DNA of 64,000 bases from assembly GCF_012726345.1 (NCBI RefSeq), contig NZ_PTXN01000021.1:1-64000 (forward strand). Reading direction: 5' to 3'. Below the pieces are notes generated by a model. That model made no database searches. It had not been told where the DNA came from and saw only the letters and a program-made list of their open reading frames with translations. Position 1 is the stretch's first letter. The number at the start of each line of letters is the position of its first letter. Both the position numbers and the translations under genes were made by a program. Shown here piece by piece: positions 6,592-14,462 of this stretch. Source of the stretch: Marinomonas sp. UCMA 3892 (lineage in GTDB: Bacteria; Pseudomonadota; Gammaproteobacteria; Pseudomonadales; Marinomonadaceae).

Positions 6592-8205
6592 ATGTCTCAC
6601 CAATCAGAATTGATCAGCCAAGACATACTTGGTTATTTGAAACAACATGAAGAAAAAGACTTATTGCGTCTTCTTACTTGCGGCAATGTTGATGATGGAA
6701 AAAGTACACTCATCGGCCGCTTACTTCATGACTCAAAATTGATCTACGAAGATCATTTAGATGCGGTAAAACGTGACAGTAAAAAATCTGGCACACAAGG
6801 CGAAGAAGTCGATTTGGCTTTATTGGTTGATGGCCTTCAAGCTGAGCGTGAGCAGGGCATCACTATCGATGTGGCTTATCGTTATTTCTCAACGGAAAAA
6901 CGTAAGTTTATTATTGCCGATACGCCGGGGCATGAGCAGTATACTCGCAACATGGCGACAGGTGCGTCCACTTGTGACCTTGCCATTATTCTGATCGACG
7001 CTCGCTATGGCGTGCAAACTCAAACACGTCGTCATAGCTACATTGCTTCATTGTTAGGCATTAAGCACGTTGTTGTTGCGATTAATAAAATGGACTTGGT
7101 TGAATTCTCTGAAGATAAATTTAACCAGATCAAAAATGATTATTTAGCATTTGTCGACCAACTTGGTGATCGTAAGCCTGAAGATATTTATTTTGTTCCA
7201 ATGTCTGCATTACGTGGCGATAACGTAGTAAATGCTTCTGAAAGCACACCTTGGTACCAAGGTGGACCATTGATGTCCATTTTGGAAACAGTGCAAATTA
7301 ATCGTGATGTTAAACGTGACGCTTTTCGCTTTCCAGTGCAGTATGTTAACCGTCCTAACTTAGACTTCCGTGGTTTCTCAGGAACTATTGCAGCTGGTGT
7401 GGTTAAGCCAGGTGATAAAGTTGTGGCTTTGCCTTCTGGTAAAACCTCTACCGTTGAAAGAATTGTAACCTTTGATGGCGATCTTGAAACGGCTAAGGCT
7501 GGTCAGGCAGTCACTATTACTCTAGAAGACGAAATAGATATTAGCCGTGGTGATATGTTGTCCCATGTTGGACAAGAACCACTTATTGCAACAACTCTAA
7601 GATCGTCCATTGTTTGGATGGCTGATCAGCCGCTGGTGCCAGGTAAGTTGTATGACTTTAAGCTTGGTACCCAAACAGTTCCAGGTAAAGTGCATCATTT
7701 TAACCATCGTGTTGATGTTAATACGCTTGAAGTGAGTGAAATTGATGCATTGGAGTTGAATGGTATCGGTGATGCGGTAATTCAGTTTGATGCGCCAGTT
7801 GCATTTGATGAATACACGGATAGTCGATTTACTGGTGCTTTGATCATCATTGACCGTCTAACCAACGTAACAGTAGGTGCTGGCATGGTTGAAGAAGCCG
7901 TGGCGGAGCTTGATCAAGATACTGTTGTTAGTGCAGAAGATCGTGCAGCACGACTTGGACAAAAGCCAGCTGTTATTGCATTAGCAAATAGCGTATTGGC
8001 ACAAAGTGACGCGCTTGAACGTTTATTATTGCGCCAAGGTGTTGTGGCATTGGTTAAGGCTAATGCGACGGCGCAAGAAGCAGTATTGGTTCGTCAAACT
8101 GGTGTAGTTTTTTTAGTGGCTGATGCTTCGATAGCTGATTCTCAAATTACTGAATCTTCATTGGATGAAGTGGTAGATTTGATTGCTGAAAGCGTCCAGT
8201 TATAA
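6592..8205 (+). CDS. cysN: Sulfate adenylyltransferase subunit 1 (GTPase) with odd C-terminal tail
   Basis: The GTP-driven subunit of ATP sulfurylase, partner of CysD. GNVDDGKST (31-39) is the P-loop, DTPGHEQY is G3 and NKMD is G4, as in EF-Tu-like GTPases. E. coli CysN is about 475 aa; this one has 537. Residues about 451-537 begin RAARLGQKPAVI, which resembles the linker and start of the APS kinase (CysC) domain in fused CysNC proteins, but the kinase P-loop GLSGxGKST is absent. The tail therefore looks like a shrunken, inactive kinase remnant (inference). No separate cysC is in the window. A strong terminator follows. Confidence 0.95.
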   Translation: MSHQSELISQDILGYLKQHEEKDLLRLLTCGNVDDGKSTLIGRLLHDSKLIYEDHLDAVKRDSKKSGTQGEEVDLALLVDGLQAEREQGITIDVAYRYFSTEKRKFIIADTPGHEQYTRNMATGASTCDLAIILIDARYGVQTQTRRHSYIASLLGIKHVVVAINKMDLVEFSEDKFNQIKNDYLAFVDQLGDRKPEDIYFVPMSALRGDNVVNASESTPWYQGGPLMSILETVQINRDVKRDAFRFPVQYVNRPNLDFRGFSGTIAAGVVKPGDKVVALPSGKTSTVERIVTFDGDLETAKAGQAVTITLEDEIDISRGDMLSHVGQEPLIATTLRSSIVWMADQPLVPGKLYDFKLGTQTVPGKVHHFNHRVDVNTLEVSEIDALELNGIGDAVIQFDAPVAFDEYTDSRFTGALIIIDRLTNVTVGAGMVEEAVAELDQDTVVSAEDRAARLGQKPAVIALANSVLAQSDALERLLLRQGVVALVKANATAQEAVLVRQTGVVFLVADASIADSQITESSLDEVVDLIAESVQL

Positions 8206-8211
8206 CTCAAT

Positions 8212-8256
8212 AAAAAACAAAAAAACCAGCTCCGTGAGCTGGTTTTTTTGTTTTTA
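8212..8256. terminator. Bidirectional terminator between cysN and the siderophore reductase gene
   Basis: AAAAACAAAAAAACCAGCTC (8213-8232) pairs perfectly with bases 8236-8255 around a CGT loop. The core is ACCAGCTC/GAGCTGGT with T tracts both ways, so it serves both converging operons. Confidence 0.9.
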
Positions 8257-8269
8257 GCTCAAACTTGTT

Positions 8270-9010
8270 TCACGCAGTTGCTTCTGTATCTATTCGCTTG
8301 ACTTCTTTGTGCTGATCTTCGTTGCTACCTAATTTCCAGTAGCTAGAAATATAGAAATTTTCTTTTTCAATCTTTAGGTCATTTTTAAAAAATGAGCGCA
8401 ATGTTTTCATGCAGCTAAATTCACAAGCTACCCAAACAGATAAACTACCTTCAAGCCAAGATAATGACTGAACTTGATCCAACAGTAGGCTGGGATTTTC
8501 TCCTGGGTGAGGATTAATAACCCATTTTAGTTCAATGCCAGAAGGGTGCTTTAAAGGCTGAATGTCTTCTTTTGAAATTACTTCGAGTATTGCATAGCCT
8601 TTGGCATCTTGAGGAAGCTTTGCTAAATTCACACTAATTGCAGGCAGTGCGGTCATATCTCCTACTAGAATTTGCCAATCAGTAGACTTTTCAATAAGTT
8701 TCTTTGGGCCGGGTCCTCCAACTAAAATAATATCATTAGGTTGAGTCTGCTTTGCCCATGAAGATGCTGGGCCACTATCTTCATGTAGTACGAAGTCAAT
8801 GTCTATTTCATCGGCACGTTGGTTGCGAATAGTATAAGTTCTTACTAATGGTTTTTGATCGCCTCTTGGAAAAATAAGCTTCACATAGCCACTTTCTTGG
8901 TCCTCCGGGATGGTCTGTATATTCTCGCCGCCTAGTGTTACTCGTAGCATATTTGTTGTTACATGTGATTTTCTAATAACCGTTAGCTCACGCGGAAGTG
9001 GTCTACTCAT
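8270..9010 (-). CDS. Siderophore-interacting protein (FAD-dependent ferric-siderophore reductase)
   Basis: A 246-aa cytoplasmic flavoprotein of the SIP/ViuB family, which releases iron from imported ferric siderophores with NAD(P)H. PLVRTYTIRN is the FAD-binding RxYT motif. GDMTALPAI starts the nucleotide-binding half. The ending YISSYWKLGSNEDQH matches the family's C-terminal signature. The start at 9010 was preferred over an upstream in-frame Met because GGGAG lies a few bases before it and the longer form would overlap the marR gene. It is second in a marR-sip operon with 10 bp between the genes, and a Fur-like box precedes the pair. Confidence 0.9.
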   Translation of the reverse strand: MSRPLPRELTVIRKSHVTTNMLRVTLGGENIQTIPEDQESGYVKLIFPRGDQKPLVRTYTIRNQRADEIDIDFVLHEDSGPASSWAKQTQPNDIILVGGPGPKKLIEKSTDWQILVGDMTALPAISVNLAKLPQDAKGYAILEVISKEDIQPLKHPSGIELKWVINPHPGENPSLLLDQVQSLSWLEGSLSVWVACEFSCMKTLRSFFKNDLKIEKENFYISSYWKLGSNEDQHKEVKRIDTEATA

Positions 9011-9020
9011 TTTTAGCTCC

Positions 9021-9467
9021 CTAATTTTGATTGTCGCAAGGCGGAGATTGATCAAGATTGTTTACCATTATTTCCGAAATGCGAGTGAATTCTTCTATCT
9101 GTTGTTCTGTTAAGTTTTGTGTCATGTTTTCGGCGGCGGTTCGGTCTAACATCATAATTTTGTTAAGCAAATCTGCGCCATTCATAGTGAGACTTAATAA
9201 CTGACTGCGATGATTGTCGGGACTGCGAATTTTTTCAACGTAGCCTGATTCAACTAATTCCTTCAACACTCGAGTAATTTGTGATTTATCTAGTGAAAGT
9301 CTATCTGCGATATCCTTTGCACTACATTTTTCAATCTTATTAATGCACTTTAGTGAGCGTATGTGACTAACGGGGATTGAAATACCTGACTTAAAAGCGG
9401 CTTCACGCAGTTGCTGTCGATAGTGATGCATCAACTTATGAAGTGACTCGCCAATATTTTCTTTCAT
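9021..9467 (-). CDS. MarR-family transcriptional regulator
   Basis: A 148-aa winged-helix regulator. SAKDIADRLSLDKSQITRVLKELVESGYVEKIRSPDNHRS spans the recognition helix and the wing with its DxR-type turn, diagnostic of MarR. Flanking helices at both ends would form the dimer interface. It is the first gene of an operon with the siderophore reductase. A perfect 16-bp inverted repeat covers its own -35 region, so the protein probably represses itself and the reductase. E. coli has an analogous pairing, yqjI with yqjH, but that regulator is of another family. Confidence 0.9.
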   Translation of the reverse strand: MKENIGESLHKLMHHYRQQLREAAFKSGISIPVSHIRSLKCINKIEKCSAKDIADRLSLDKSQITRVLKELVESGYVEKIRSPDNHRSQLLSLTMNGADLLNKIMMLDRTAAENMTQNLTEQQIEEFTRISEIMVNNLDQSPPCDNQN

Positions 9468-9497
9468 CTAGCCTTCTTTCTGGTTATGTTTTTATAT

Positions 9498-9516
9498 GAG
9501 AACGATTATCAATATA
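9498..9516 (-). promoter_or_regulatory. Fur-like box in the marR-sip promoter
   Basis: Read on the minus strand, this 19-mer matches the classical Fur box at 15 of 19 positions, with an unbroken TGATAATC core. It overlaps the -10 hexamer, an ideal place for iron-dependent repression of the siderophore reductase operon. Confidence 0.65.
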
Positions 9517-9539
9517 ATACTCTTAGTTGACATTGTCAA
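9511..9539 (-). promoter_or_regulatory. Sigma-70 promoter of the marR-sip operon
   Basis: On the minus strand TTGACA (9534-9539) and TATATT (9511-9516) are spaced by exactly 17 bp. Transcription would start about 37 bases before the marR ATG. The Fur-like box covers the -10 and a perfect inverted repeat covers the -35. Confidence 0.7.
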
Positions 9540-9550
9540 CTAAGAGTATT
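9516..9550. promoter_or_regulatory. Perfect 16-bp inverted repeat, probable MarR operator
   Basis: Bases 9516-9531 are exactly complementary to 9535-9550, with only ATT between them. MarR proteins bind such palindromes, usually near their own promoters; this one covers the -35 element of the marR gene. Confidence 0.7.
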
Positions 9551-9665
9551 GGTGAGTGTATTTGTGACATTTCATAGAATGAGTTACCAAGCGGCAGTTA
9601 ATGGTTTTTCTTATTGAGGTGAATCATTACAATGCGATGATTGAAATTAAATATATCGAAACATA

Positions 9666-10157
9666 ATGAATAAGCACGATGTGCATAAAGCAGTTACCGC
9701 AGCGTTGTTAGGTCGCTATGAAACAGCCAAATGGGCTGCTAAGCAGGCTCACGAGGCCGCTACAAATGAAGAAAGTGTGGCGGAAAATAAATACGACACT
9801 TTTGGTTTAGAAGCTTCTTATTTGGCTCATGGGCAATCGCAGCGAGTGTTGGATTGTGAAAAAGACTGGTTGCTTTTTGAGAAGAAGCAGCCCGCTTTAA
9901 TCAAGGAAGAGGGTGTAATTGATTTGTGGTGTCTAGTTACATTAACAGAGCTTGAATCTTCATGTGGCACTGAAAAATATTTTTTCATTTCTCCTTGTGC
10001 TGGTGGACTCACCATCGAAATAATTGAAAAGAAGGTTTGTCTTGTAACGCCATTTAGTCCAGTTGGTAAAAAGTTACTTGGTAAAGTTGTCGGTGATGAG
10101 GTTGAATTACTCCAGAATGGTAAGCAAATGGCTTATGAAATAACCACTATTGAATAA
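9666..10157 (+). CDS. GreA/GreB-like protein
   Basis: A 163-aa protein whose C-terminal half reads like the GreA/GreB domain that binds RNA polymerase: ISPCAGGL, then VTPFSPVGKKLLGKVVGDEV (about 126-145) and a final beta strand. The N-terminal half is a probable helical hairpin with acidic residues (NEESVAENKYDTFGLEASYLAHGQ) where GreA carries its catalytic acidic tip. It is close to GreA in length but diverged in sequence. It may act in the secondary channel of RNA polymerase as a cleavage factor or regulator, as other Gre paralogues do; the activity is unproven. It stands alone. Confidence 0.75.
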   Translation: MNKHDVHKAVTAALLGRYETAKWAAKQAHEAATNEESVAENKYDTFGLEASYLAHGQSQRVLDCEKDWLLFEKKQPALIKEEGVIDLWCLVTLTELESSCGTEKYFFISPCAGGLTIEIIEKKVCLVTPFSPVGKKLLGKVVGDEVELLQNGKQMAYEITTIE

Positions 10158-10346
10158 AGCTAGCATTGTGAAGGACAAATTTGGCTCAAGCTCTAGAGAG
10201 TCAGACTCTGTTCGCATATAATGCTTTGCCTTAAAATATTCTGTTCTTCTATTTGATATATAAAATTCAGTTTACATTACTGACCGAATAGAAAACGTTC
10301 TAAGAAAAAATCACTCTCTTACTGAGAAAGTAATAGGAAAGAAATT

Positions 10347-12119
10347 ATGCGCAGCCATTATTGCGGCGAGTTAAATGCTTCTAACATTTCACAAGAAATT
10401 ACCCTTTGCGGTTGGGTTCATCGTCGTCGTGACCACGGCGGAGTTATTTTCTTAGACGTTCGTGACCGCGAAGGTATTACTCAGGTTGTTTTCGATCCAG
10501 ATCGTGCCGAAAGTTTTGCTCTTGCTGACAGCGTTCGTAATGAATTTGTTGTTAAGCTTAAAGGTTTAGTGCGTGCTCGTCCTGAAGGCACAGTAAACCC
10601 AAATATGAATACCGGTGAAATCGAAGTATTAGGGACGGAACTTGAAATACTAAATGCTGCAAAAACGCCACCATTTCAGCTAGATGAGCACCAATCAGTA
10701 GGCGAAGATGTACGATTAAAAAATCGTTTCATCGATTTACGTCGCCCTGAAATTCAACAAAAAATGCGTTTCCGTTCAAAAGTAACATCTGTATTACGCC
10801 GCTACTTAGATGGTAATGGTTTTCTAGATATCGAGACACCTATTCTAACTCGTGCAACGCCAGAGGGTGCCCGTGACTATTTGGTACCAAGCCGAACGCA
10901 GCAAGGTAGTTTCTTTGCATTGCCTCAGTCTCCACAGTTGTTTAAGCAATTGTTAATGGTGTCTGGTTTTGATCGTTATTACCAAATCGCAAAATGTTTT
11001 CGTGATGAAGATTTGCGTGCGGATCGCCAACCAGAGTTTACTCAAGTGGACATCGAAACATCGTTCATGAGTGAACAAGAAATCATGGCAATGACGGAAG
11101 AAATGATCGTTGGCTTGTTTAAAGAGCTAATGGATATTGATTTGGGAACTTTCCCTCGCATGCCTTATTCTGAAGCAATGGAAACTTATGGCAGCGATAA
11201 GCCGGATCTTCGCATTCCGCTTACAATAGTAACTGTTTCTGATTTGATGGCTGGCGTTGATTTCAAAGTCTTCTCTGGCCCAGCGACGGATCCTAAAGGT
11301 CGTGTTGCCGCTCTTAAAGTGCCTGGCGGTAACGCCTTAACTCGTAAGCAAATTGACGATTACACTAAATTTGTTTCGATTTACGGTGCGAAAGGCTTGG
11401 CTTACATCAAGGTTAATGACAAATCTAACCTTGAAGAAGGTTTGCAATCTCCGATTGTTAAGTTCCTTCCAGTTGAAGTTCGTGCAGCTTTGCTTGAGCG
11501 CTTGGAAGCTGAAGATGGTGATTTGATTTTCTTCGGTGCGGACTCGGCTAAAATAGTAAATGAGGCACTTGGTGCATTGCGTTGCAAGCTAGGTGATGAT
11601 TTGAACCTATATACTTGTAAGTGGGCACCTTTGTGGGTTGTTGATTTCCCAATGTTTGAAGAAACAAGTGATGGCGGAATTACAGCGATTCACCATCCAT
11701 TTACAGCGCCGTCTTGTTCTCCAGAAGAACTAAAAGCAAGTCCATTGACTGCGCTTTCGCAAGCCTATGACATGGTTCTAAACGGTACTGAGCTTGGCGG
11801 TGGTTCTATTCGTATTCACCAGTCATCAATGCAAGAAACAGTATTTGAACTACTTAATATCACTAAAGAAGAGCAAGAAGAGAAGTTTGGTTTCTTATTG
11901 GATGCGCTTAAGTTTGGCGCGCCACCACATGGTGGTTTAGCCTTTGGTCTAGATCGTCTTGTGATGCTAATGACTGGTTCTAGTTCTATACGTGATGTTA
12001 TTGCTTTCCCTAAAACGCAAAGTGCTACTTGTCTATTGACTCAAGCGCCAGGCGAAGTAAGCGAGAAGCAATTAAAAGAATTGAATATCCGCATTAGAAA
12101 ACCTGTTGTTGAATCATAG
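10347..12119 (+). CDS. aspS: Aspartyl-tRNA synthetase
   Basis: A 590-aa class II synthetase, the usual bacterial length. The N-terminal OB fold binds the anticodon. FRDEDLRADRQPEFTQVD is motif 2, and GLAFGLDRLVMLMTG is motif 3 near the C-terminus. The bacterial GAD insertion lies between. RRRDHGG puts histidine at position 30, where discriminating enzymes such as the E. coli one carry leucine; histidine here is typical of non-discriminating enzymes that also charge tRNA-Asn and rely on GatCAB to finish Asn-tRNA. It is monocistronic, with a hairpin terminator 61 bp behind it. Confidence 0.97.
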   Translation: MRSHYCGELNASNISQEITLCGWVHRRRDHGGVIFLDVRDREGITQVVFDPDRAESFALADSVRNEFVVKLKGLVRARPEGTVNPNMNTGEIEVLGTELEILNAAKTPPFQLDEHQSVGEDVRLKNRFIDLRRPEIQQKMRFRSKVTSVLRRYLDGNGFLDIETPILTRATPEGARDYLVPSRTQQGSFFALPQSPQLFKQLLMVSGFDRYYQIAKCFRDEDLRADRQPEFTQVDIETSFMSEQEIMAMTEEMIVGLFKELMDIDLGTFPRMPYSEAMETYGSDKPDLRIPLTIVTVSDLMAGVDFKVFSGPATDPKGRVAALKVPGGNALTRKQIDDYTKFVSIYGAKGLAYIKVNDKSNLEEGLQSPIVKFLPVEVRAALLERLEAEDGDLIFFGADSAKIVNEALGALRCKLGDDLNLYTCKWAPLWVVDFPMFEETSDGGITAIHHPFTAPSCSPEELKASPLTALSQAYDMVLNGTELGGGSIRIHQSSMQETVFELLNITKEEQEEKFGFLLDALKFGAPPHGGLAFGLDRLVMLMTGSSSIRDVIAFPKTQSATCLLTQAPGEVSEKQLKELNIRIRKPVVES

Positions 12120-12179
12120 AAATGACTCTTAAACTTATTCTAAAACAGTAAGTTATGTTAAGGGATTGAAAGAAAAACG

Positions 12180-12210
12180 TAAAAGGCCGCTTATTAGCGG
12201 CCTTTTTTAT
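12180..12210 (+). terminator. Terminator of aspS
   Basis: AAAAGGCCGCT (12181-12191) pairs perfectly with AGCGGCCTTTT (12196-12206) around TATT, followed by a T run. It separates aspS from the ruv operon. Confidence 0.85.
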
Positions 12211-12238
12211 GTTTTGCCATTGCATACTTTGTAAAGGG

Positions 12239-12254
12239 CTGTTGAAATATACAG
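12239..12254 (+). promoter_or_regulatory. LexA (SOS) box upstream of ruvC
   Basis: CTGTTGAAATATACAG fits the CTG-N10-CAG rule for LexA boxes, with the symmetric CTGT/ACAG ends. It lies 26-41 bp before the ruvC start. In E. coli ruvAB is a LexA target but ruvC is not; here the box would control the whole ruvCAB unit. Confidence 0.75.
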
Positions 12255-12279
12255 TAATTATAAAAGGCATAGAAAAGTC

Positions 12280-12837
12280 ATGGCCACGACTAGAATTTTA
12301 GCAATTGACCCCGGTTCCCGAATAACAGGCTTTGGGATTGTTGATGTTACAAATGGAAAATCTATTTACGTAAGTAGCGGTTGTATTCGATTACCGGATG
12401 AGGCGCTATCAGTTAGGCTTAAATATATTTTTCAAAATGTTTCAGGGTTATTAGAAGAATATAAACCAAATGAATTTGCTATCGAGGAAGTGTTTCTGGC
12501 CAAGAATGCTAATTCGGCGTTAAAGCTAGGTCAGGCAAGAGGGGCGGCTATTGTTGCTGCGTCTCTTCAAGAACTTGAGGTGCATGAATATGCTGCTCGA
12601 AGAGTTAAACAGTCGGTTGTCGGGAATGGCAATGCAGATAAAACGCAAGTTCAAATGATGGTTCAGCTTTTGTTAAATTTGACCTCGAAGCCTCAGGCTG
12701 ATGCAGCTGATGCTTTAGCAATTGCTTTGTGTCATGCTAATACTCGAACTTCTGGCGGGCTGGAGTACGGTGTCGGAAAACGAGCAGGGCGCACTTCTAA
12801 GCGGTGGACAGAACAAGACATAAGGAAAACTTTGTGA
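12280..12837 (+). CDS. ruvC: Holliday junction resolvase RuvC
   Basis: A 185-aa endonuclease that cuts Holliday junctions in recombination and repair. The first catalytic aspartate is in LAIDPGSRITGFG (D10); the glutamate is in FAIEEVF; the last acidic pair is in DAADALAIALCH (about 147-158). GQARGAA is also conserved. The protein is slightly longer than in E. coli because of a basic C-terminal tail. It heads the ruvCAB operon, with its stop overlapping the GTG start of ruvA, and a LexA-type box stands just upstream. Confidence 0.97.
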   Translation: MATTRILAIDPGSRITGFGIVDVTNGKSIYVSSGCIRLPDEALSVRLKYIFQNVSGLLEEYKPNEFAIEEVFLAKNANSALKLGQARGAAIVAASLQELEVHEYAARRVKQSVVGNGNADKTQVQMMVQLLLNLTSKPQADAADALAIALCHANTRTSGGLEYGVGKRAGRTSKRWTEQDIRKTL

Positions 12838-13436
12838 TCGGACGAATTGTCGGCACTTTGATAGAGAAAACCCCTCCAGAGCTGATGGTTGATGTTAATG
12901 GTATTGGCTATGAAGTTAGTGCTTCTATGACCACTATTTATGATTTACCTCAAATCGGAGGGCAGGTGACATTATTTACTCACCTATTGGTTAAAGAGGA
13001 TTCGCATACTCTTTATGGCTTTATCGATAAAAATGAGCGCGCTTTATTTCGGGTTTTAATTAAAGTAAATGGTATTGGTCCAAAAATGGCGTTGGCAATT
13101 TTGTCGAGCATGTCATCTGAAGAACTGATTACCAATGTTCAGGAGTCTGATGTGACGGCATTAACGCGCATTCCTGGAGTAGGCAAGAAAACGGCTGAGC
13201 GACTCATTATTGAGTTAAGAGATAAGCTTGGTCAGGCGGCAAAAACTGATTTGTTTTCAGCTCCTGCGGTGTTGCGTCAGGTGCAAGCTGACCCTAGACA
13301 GGAAGCAGAAGCGGCTCTCATATCTCTTGGATATAAACCACAAGAAGCAGCGAAAGCTATTGCGGGTGTTCCAGTGGATGCCGCTAATAGTGAAGATGTA
13401 ATTAAAGCTGCTTTAAAAGGGATGTTAAGGAAATAA
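12834..13436 (+). CDS. ruvA: Holliday junction branch migration protein RuvA
   Basis: A 200-aa DNA-binding subunit of the RuvAB motor. IGRIVGTL starts the OB-fold domain I. Two helix-hairpin-helix motifs follow (VNGIGPKMALAIL and IPGVGKKTAERLI). The small domain III at the C-terminus (EAEAALISLGYKPQEAAKAI) contacts RuvB. GTG at 12834 was chosen over an earlier in-frame ATG because it gives the exact family N-terminus, has AAGGA in front, and overlaps the ruvC stop as GTGA, a common coupling arrangement. Confidence 0.96.
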   Translation: MIGRIVGTLIEKTPPELMVDVNGIGYEVSASMTTIYDLPQIGGQVTLFTHLLVKEDSHTLYGFIDKNERALFRVLIKVNGIGPKMALAILSSMSSEELITNVQESDVTALTRIPGVGKKTAERLIIELRDKLGQAAKTDLFSAPAVLRQVQADPRQEAEAALISLGYKPQEAAKAIAGVPVDAANSEDVIKAALKGMLRK

Positions 13437-13439
13437 ATC

Positions 13440-14453
13440 ATGATTGAACAAGATCGTATTATTTCTGCTGAACTTAAAGGTAATGATCGTCAAGTAGATC
13501 GGGCAATACGTCCGCAGGTGCTTGCTGAATATATTGGTCAGCCCGTTGTTCGAGAGCAGATGGAAATTTTTATCCAGGCTGCAAGGCAACGTGGAGAGCC
13601 ATTAGATCATACGTTAATATTTGGGCCTCCAGGTCTAGGAAAAACTACTCTTGCTAATATCATTGGCAATGAGATGGGAGCTGAGGTAAGAACAACTTCT
13701 GGTCCAGTTCTTGAAAGAGCTGGTGATTTAGCCGCGCTACTAACAAACTTAAATGAAGGTGACATTCTATTTATTGATGAAATACATAGATTAAGCCCAG
13801 CAATTGAAGAAGTGCTTTATCCTGCTATGGAAGATTATCAGCTGGATATAATGATTGGCGAAGGTCCAGCTGCTAGATCAATTAAAATTGAACTCCCGCC
13901 ATTTACACTTGTCGGAGCAACTACACGAGCAGGTCTACTGACATCTCCACTGCGAGATCGTTTTGGTATTGTTCAGCGGTTAGAGTTTTATGATGTTGAA
14001 TCATTGACAACTATTGTGGCTCGCTCGGCTGGAAAAATGGGTGTGGAGCTTGATCAGTCTGGTTGCTTCGAAGTCGCCAGAAGGTCAAGGGGGACACCAA
14101 GAATAGCAAACCGCTTGCTGCGTCGTGTCAGAGATGTTGCTCAGGTGAGTGGCGAGGTGCTCGTAGGGCAAAAAGTTGCTCAAAGGGCGCTAGATATGTT
14201 AAGTGTAGACAGTCAGGGCTTTGATCACTTAGACAGACGTATGTTATTGACTATGATAGAAAAGTTTGACGGGAGACCAGTTGGTCTAGATAGCGTCTCT
14301 GCCGCATTAGGTGAAGACAAAGATACTATTGAAGACGTCATTGAGCCGTTTTTAATTCAGCAAGGCTTTATCATCAGGACGCCAAGAGGTCGTCAGGTTA
14401 CGAAGCGTGCTTATGAACATTTTAATTACCAACTACCTTCAGATTTTAAATAG
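13440..14453 (+). CDS. ruvB: Holliday junction branch migration ATPase RuvB
   Basis: A 337-aa AAA+ ATPase that forms the hexameric ring driving branch migration with RuvA. GPPGLGKTT is Walker A and DEIHRL is Walker B. GATTRAGLLTSPLRDRFG holds sensor 1 and the arginine finger, and a winged helix follows at the C-terminus (about 255-330). Length is typical. The start lies 3 bp after ruvA, and tolQ begins only 9 bp after its stop, so the ruv and tol genes may share a transcript. Confidence 0.97.
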   Translation: MIEQDRIISAELKGNDRQVDRAIRPQVLAEYIGQPVVREQMEIFIQAARQRGEPLDHTLIFGPPGLGKTTLANIIGNEMGAEVRTTSGPVLERAGDLAALLTNLNEGDILFIDEIHRLSPAIEEVLYPAMEDYQLDIMIGEGPAARSIKIELPPFTLVGATTRAGLLTSPLRDRFGIVQRLEFYDVESLTTIVARSAGKMGVELDQSGCFEVARRSRGTPRIANRLLRRVRDVAQVSGEVLVGQKVAQRALDMLSVDSQGFDHLDRRMLLTMIEKFDGRPVGLDSVSAALGEDKDTIEDVIEPFLIQQGFIIRTPRGRQVTKRAYEHFNYQLPSDFK

Positions 14454-14462
14454 AGGTTCATA

